Of a stretch of DNA of 64,000 nt, positions 60,524 through 64,000 are shown in pieces. The DNA comes from Streptomyces xantholiticus. Its GTDB lineage: Bacteria > Actinomycetota > Actinomycetes > Streptomycetales > Streptomycetaceae. The stretch lies in NCBI RefSeq assembly GCF_014651015.1, contig NZ_BMWB01000016.1, positions 62,001 to 126,000 of the forward strand, read 5' to 3'. A program made the translations under genes and the position numbers. A model generated the notes under the pieces. It was not told the DNA's origin. It saw nothing but the letters and a program-made list of their open reading frames with translations, and did no database searches. Positions within the stretch are counted from its first letter, which is position 1. Each line of letters starts with the position of its first letter.

Positions 60524-61235
60524 CGCATCACGTGCCGCTGATGGCCGGGACCGGGGCTCCGTGACGGCGGAAGCGGCGGTGGCTTGTCCGGCCCTGGTGC
60601 TGTTCGTCATGGCCCTGGTCTGGGCGCTGACGGCCGCCGCGGCACAGATCCAGTGCGTGGACGCCGCACGGGCCGGTGCTCGGGCAGCCGCGCGGTCCGA
60701 GCCCCGGGCGGCCGCGCTTGCCGCCGCCCGGTCGGCGGCACCGAACGGCTCCGTGGTCACGCTGACGCGGAGCGGCGACCTGTGGCGCGTGAACGTCGAG
60801 TCGGACACACCTGGTCCGGGTGCGCTGGCCCTGACACTGAGCGCCGAGGCGGTGGCGCTCGCCGAGGACACCGTGGGGCAGGAGGCCGAGGCCACGGGGT
60901 CGGGGGCCGCAGGCCGGGACGCCGAGGATCGAGGCGCCGGACACCGGGCCGGCACCAGCGTCGTACGGGCCGTTGCCGACGAGGAGTTCTCGGCTCCGGG
61001 CGCGGTTCGTGCCCCGATCGTGGCGTCGGAGGGACCGCTCGTGCCCGCCTCCAGGGCGGCCCCTGCTCCGGATGCCGGGCGGTCCGGCATCCGGGAGCCG
61101 ACTCTCCATGCGGGCAAAGACCGAGGAGGTTCTCGGAGCGGTAAGGAGCCGGATCGCTTCGTCGGCGTGTCGGCGGGCCTGGAGCGCCCCAGGCCACGCC
61201 CAGGCACGGCCGAGACGGTGGAGGTGATGCCGTGA
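60510..61235 (+). CDS. TadE-like pseudopilin with long Ala/Gly tail
   Basis: A 241-residue protein. DRGSVTAEAAVACPALVLFVMALVWALTAAAAQIQCVDAARAGARAAAR is the TadE signature (Glu at position 5 of the hydrophobic segment). It is followed by a beta-like segment (GSVVTLTRSGDLWRVNVESDTPG) and a variable tail of about 120 residues rich in Ala, Gly, Pro and Arg. TadE-like proteins are usually about 130 residues, so the tail is an extension of unknown purpose. It overlaps the next gene by 4 bp. Confidence 0.85.
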   Translation: MRSSDASRAADGRDRGSVTAEAAVACPALVLFVMALVWALTAAAAQIQCVDAARAGARAAARSEPRAAALAAARSAAPNGSVVTLTRSGDLWRVNVESDTPGPGALALTLSAEAVALAEDTVGQEAEATGSGAAGRDAEDRGAGHRAGTSVVRAVADEEFSAPGAVRAPIVASEGPLVPASRAAPAPDAGRSGIREPTLHAGKDRGGSRSGKEPDRFVGVSAGLERPRPRPGTAETVEVMP

Positions 61236-61669
61236 ACGACGGAGGTGGGGCGGTCGTCGAGGACCGTGGCTCGGCGACCGTGTGGGTGGCGATGGCGACC
61301 AGCGTGCTGTGCGCGGTCTTCGCGATCGTGCTCGCCATGGGCCAGGCCGTGGTGGCCCGCCACCGGGCAGGGGCTGCCGCCGATCTTGCCGCGCTCGCGG
61401 CTGCCGATCAGGCCCTGAGCGGCGCAGCCGGCGCCTGCGCGACGGCGGACCGGGTGGCGCGGGCCCAGGGCGCGGAGGTGGTGCGGTGCGCCGTGACGGG
61501 CGAGGTCGCGGACGTGACGGCGCTGGCCCGGTTCGGGCCGTACGCGCCGACGGTCAGGGCTCGGGCGGGGCCACCGGGGCTTTCGGGATTGCGGGAGCCG
61601 ATTCTTCCGGAGTCGATCCTTCCGGATCCGGGGTTTTTGGATCCGGGGCCGCCCGCAGCAGCTCCGTGA
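61232..61669 (+). CDS. Rv3654c-type TadG-like secretion helper
   Basis: A 145-residue protein. DRGSATVWVAMATSVLCAVFAIVLAMGQAVVARHRAGAAADLAALAAADQAL is the membrane segment and helix of Rv3654c-like proteins, followed by one Cys pair (GACATADR...VRCAVTGEV). The C-terminal Pro/Leu-rich end (LREPILPESILPDPGFLDPGPPAAAP) lies wholly within the convergent helicase gene (116-bp overlap). Last gene of the tad operon seen here. Confidence 0.85.
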   Translation: MNDGGGAVVEDRGSATVWVAMATSVLCAVFAIVLAMGQAVVARHRAGAAADLAALAAADQALSGAAGACATADRVARAQGAEVVRCAVTGEVADVTALARFGPYAPTVRARAGPPGLSGLREPILPESILPDPGFLDPGPPAAAP

Positions 61670-64000
61670 GCAGCCGGACCGCTCCCCGCTTGTGCAGCGG
61701 ATCGTTGCCGTTGCCGCATTTGGGCGACTGGATGCACGAAGGGCAGCCCGCCTCGCACTCGCACGAGGCGATCGCCTCCCGGGTTGCGGTGAGCCATTCG
61801 CGGGCCGTGTGGAAGGCCCGCTCGGCGAAGCCGGCCCCGCCCGGGTGCCCGTCGTACACGAAGACTGTCGGCAGCAGCGTGTCGGGATGGAGCGGTACGG
61901 AGACGCCGCCGATGTCCCAGCGGTCGCAGGTGGCGAACAGCGGCAGCATCCCGATGGAGGCGTGTTCGGCGGCGTGCAGGGCACCGCCCAACTGCTCGGG
62001 GGCGATGCGGGCGGCGTCCAGCTGGTCCTCGGTGACCGTCCACCACACGGCCCGGGTCCGCAGCGTGCGAGGTGGCAGGTCGAGCTTGGACTCGCCGAGG
62101 ACTTCGCCGGTGATGAGTCGGCGCCGCAGGAAGGAGACGACCTGGTTGGTGACTTCGACGGAGCCGTAGCAGAGGCGTCCGTCCCCCCACGGGATCTCGA
62201 TGTCTGTTTCGAGCACGGAGATGGAGGTGGTGTCGCGAGCGGTTGTCGAGTAGGGCGGATTCGCCTCGGAGACCAGGGCGACGGAGTCGTCCAGGTCGAG
62301 TCGTTCGACCAGATACGTACGGCCCTGGTGAAGGTGGACCGCGCCGTCGTGGACCGCCGTGTGGGCGGCCCCTTCGTCGACCGTGCCGAGCAGCCGGCCG
62401 GTGGCGGCCTCGACGATCTGCACGGGACGGCCGCCCTCCCCCCGGATGTCGGTGAGGTCGGCGGCCCGCTCGCGGCGGGTCCAGTGCCAGCCGGAAGCAC
62501 GGCGCCGCAGCAGCCTGGCGGCTTCCAGCTGGGACATGAGCCCGGCCGTGGCGGGCCCGAAGAGATCGAGGTCGGCGTCCGTGAGCGGAAGCTCGGCGGC
62601 GGCTGCGCACAGATGCGGCGCGAGCACATAGGGATTGTCCGGGTCGAGGACCGTGGATTCCACCGGTCGGTCGAACAGCGCCTCCGGGTGGTGGACGAGG
62701 AAGGTGTCCAGCGGGTCGTCGCGGGCCACCAGGACGGCGAGGGCGCCCTGGCCCGAACGGCCGGCTCGGCCCGCCTGCTGCCACAGGGAGGCCCGCGTGC
62801 CGGGGTACCCGGCGATGACGACGGCGTCCAGGCCGGCGATGTCCACGCCGAGCTCGAGCGCGGTGGTGGCCGCGAGGCCGAGGAGCTCGCCGGAGTGCAG
62901 GGCGCGCTCCAGGGCGCGGCGCTCCTCGGGGAGGTAGCCGCCCCGGTAGGCGGCGACACGCCGGGGCAGAGAGCGGTCCACCTCGGCGAGGCGTTCCTTG
63001 GCGATCACGGAGATCAGCTCGGCGCCGCGCCGGGAGCGCACGAAGGCCACGCTGCGTACGCCCTGCACCGTCAGGTCGGTCAGGAGGTCGGCGGTCTCGG
63101 CGGTCGCCGTACGGCGCACCGGAGCGCCCTTCTCGCCCTGGAGATCGGTCAGGGGCGGTTCCCACAGGGCGAAGACCACTTCGCCGCGCGGTGAGGCGTC
63201 GTCGGCGACCTCCCGCACGGGCACGCCGGTGAGTCGGCCCGCGGCCACGGCCGGTTCCGCAGAGGTGGCCGAGGCGAGCAGGAAGACCGGGTTCGCGCCG
63301 TAGCGGGCGCACAGACGGCGTAGCCGCCGCAGTACCTGCGCGACGTGGGAGCCGAAGACGCCGCGGTAGGTGTGGCACTCGTCGATCACGACGTAGCGCA
63401 GTGAGCGCAGGAAGGACGACCAGCGCGGATGGGAGGGAAGTATGCCGCGGTGGAGCATGTCCGGGTTGGTGAGGACGTAGTTGGCGTACTGGCGCACCCA
63501 TTCGCGCTCCTCGACCGGCGTGTCGCCGTCGTACACGGCCGGCCGGATCCGGTTGCCGAGCGGGGCGGCGAGTTCCTTCACCGCGCGCCGCTGGTCGGCG
63601 GCGAGTGCCTTGGTGGGCGCCAGGTAGAGGGCGGTGGTGCCGCGGCCGTTGGGGGCCTCGGCGCCATCGAGCAGGGTGCTGAGCACAGGAGCCAGATACG
63701 CCAGGGACTTGCCGGACGCGGTACCGGTCGCGATGACCACGGACTCGCCGTTCAGGGCGTGCTCCGCAGCGGTCGCCTGGTGGGCCCAGGGGTGCTCGAT
63801 CCCGGCGCGCTGGACGGCGCTGATGACCTCTGCCCGGATGCGGTCCGGCCACACTGCATGCCTGCCCGGTCGAGGGGGCAGGTGCTCCGTATGAGTGATG
63901 CGCGCAGCCCGGCTCGCCCCCGCGGCGAGCCGGTCGAGGACCGAGTCGGGCGAGGGACGGTTTTCCCCGCTGCTGGGCGGTCGACTGGGACGGTGATTCT
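61554..64000 (-). CDS. DEAD/DEAH-box helicase with Zn-binding C-terminus, 5' end outside the window
   Basis: At least 815 codons are visible and the frame stays open to the window end (upstream of GTG 63854 it reads ...RITHTEHLPPRPGRHA). Motif I is IATGTASGKSLAYLAPVL, Ia YLAPTKALAADQ, II VVIDECHTYRGVFGSH (DECH), III LLASATSAEP, then GLAATTALELGVDIAGLDAVVIAGYPG and QQAGRAGRSGQGALAV. The C-terminal DUF1998-like region carries four Cys (CECEAGCPSCIQSPKC). The layout is that of MrfA/YprA-type DNA repair helicases. The extreme C-terminus overlaps the TadG-like gene. Confidence 0.95.
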   Translation of the reverse strand, partial: NHRPSRPPSSGENRPSPDSVLDRLAAGASRAARITHTEHLPPRPGRHAVWPDRIRAEVISAVQRAGIEHPWAHQATAAEHALNGESVVIATGTASGKSLAYLAPVLSTLLDGAEAPNGRGTTALYLAPTKALAADQRRAVKELAAPLGNRIRPAVYDGDTPVEEREWVRQYANYVLTNPDMLHRGILPSHPRWSSFLRSLRYVVIDECHTYRGVFGSHVAQVLRRLRRLCARYGANPVFLLASATSAEPAVAAGRLTGVPVREVADDASPRGEVVFALWEPPLTDLQGEKGAPVRRTATAETADLLTDLTVQGVRSVAFVRSRRGAELISVIAKERLAEVDRSLPRRVAAYRGGYLPEERRALERALHSGELLGLAATTALELGVDIAGLDAVVIAGYPGTRASLWQQAGRAGRSGQGALAVLVARDDPLDTFLVHHPEALFDRPVESTVLDPDNPYVLAPHLCAAAAELPLTDADLDLFGPATAGLMSQLEAARLLRRRASGWHWTRRERAADLTDIRGEGGRPVQIVEAATGRLLGTVDEGAAHTAVHDGAVHLHQGRTYLVERLDLDDSVALVSEANPPYSTTARDTTSISVLETDIEIPWGDGRLCYGSVEVTNQVVSFLRRRLITGEVLGESKLDLPPRTLRTRAVWWTVTEDQLDAARIAPEQLGGALHAAEHASIGMLPLFATCDRWDIGGVSVPLHPDTLLPTVFVYDGHPGGAGFAERAFHTAREWLTATREAIASCECEAGCPSCIQSPKCGNGNDPLHKRGAVRLLTELLRAAPDPKTPDPEGSTPEESAPAIPKAPVAPPEP

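Noticed and set aside
60110..62959. 949-codon minus-strand open frame over the tad genes
   Set aside because: Antisense shadow of tadC, flp, tadE and the helicase in another frame; Ser/Pro/Arg-rich without motifs.

Overview
The window is a piece of a Streptomyces chromosome. Coding sequence is very GC-rich with strong third-position G/C, genes are packed with many 4-base ATGA overlaps, and the gene set is typical of the genus: wblA next to a glycosyltransferase/transpeptidase PBP and a pair of ArsA-like ATPases, a crp homologue next to nth, a NUDIX/MarP pair, nhaA, acs, and a tad pilus cluster with an ssd/tadZ homologue. This order matches, from memory, the S. coelicolor chromosome around wblA (SCO3579).

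Layout. 1-1300: a truncated TerD protein and a MOSC protein. 1.5-5.3 kb: a decayed TPR gene, a secreted ice-binding-fold (DUF3494) protein with two blocks of 15-bp tandem repeats, and a DUF5819-HTTM membrane pair. 5.6-9.6 kb: tRNA-Pro(CGG), a metallophosphoesterase, and two overlapping polyprenol-phosphate-mannose-dependent mannosyltransferases. 9.8-30.3 kb: an integrated actinomycete integrative and conjugative element (AICE) of about 20.5 kb. 30.3-64 kb: conserved core genes. These are yqeY-like, PBP, wblA, arsA pair, DUF4177-ridA-NUDIX-MBL, crp, nth-NUDIX-marP, epoxide-hydrolase-like, holin-like, nhaA, acs, a SulP/carbonic-anhydrase fusion, a deacetylase-like lipoprotein, a ParA-like ATPase, a degenerate Fic protein, a HAD phosphatase, the ssd-tadABC-flp-tadE-tadG-like operon and a DEAD/DEAH helicase.

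The AICE boundaries can be read from the sequence. The large serine recombinase gene lies 22 bp from the yqeY-like gene. The two junctions (about 9825 and 30290) share a short core inside the first codons of yqeY. Joining the two element ends gives a 46-bp near-perfect palindrome (attP). Joining the two chromosomal ends restores ATG-ACC-ACG-CTC-AAG-TCC-AAG, an uninterrupted YqeY N-terminus. The element therefore supplies a replacement 5' end that keeps the YqeY protein intact while cutting the gene off from its own promoter. Its transfer and replication module (GntR/KorSA-like repressor, SCO3933-family protein, FtsK/TraB translocase, small Spd-like proteins, RepSA-like HUH initiator, recombinase) sits at the right end.

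The element's cargo is the most interesting part. It carries cutA and an XRE/TPR regulator, an anti-sigma-type ATPase cluster, a TerD protein fused to a PD-(D/E)XK nuclease-like domain, an IS110 insertion with a structured 5' region, and a visibly lower-GC three-gene cassette (19520-23603). The cassette consists of a PD-(D/E)XK-like protein, an unknown 480-residue protein, and an SMC-like ATPase with a HEPN-like Rx5H motif and a C-terminal zinc-ribbon. It is a good candidate for an uncharacterised anti-phage or conflict system.
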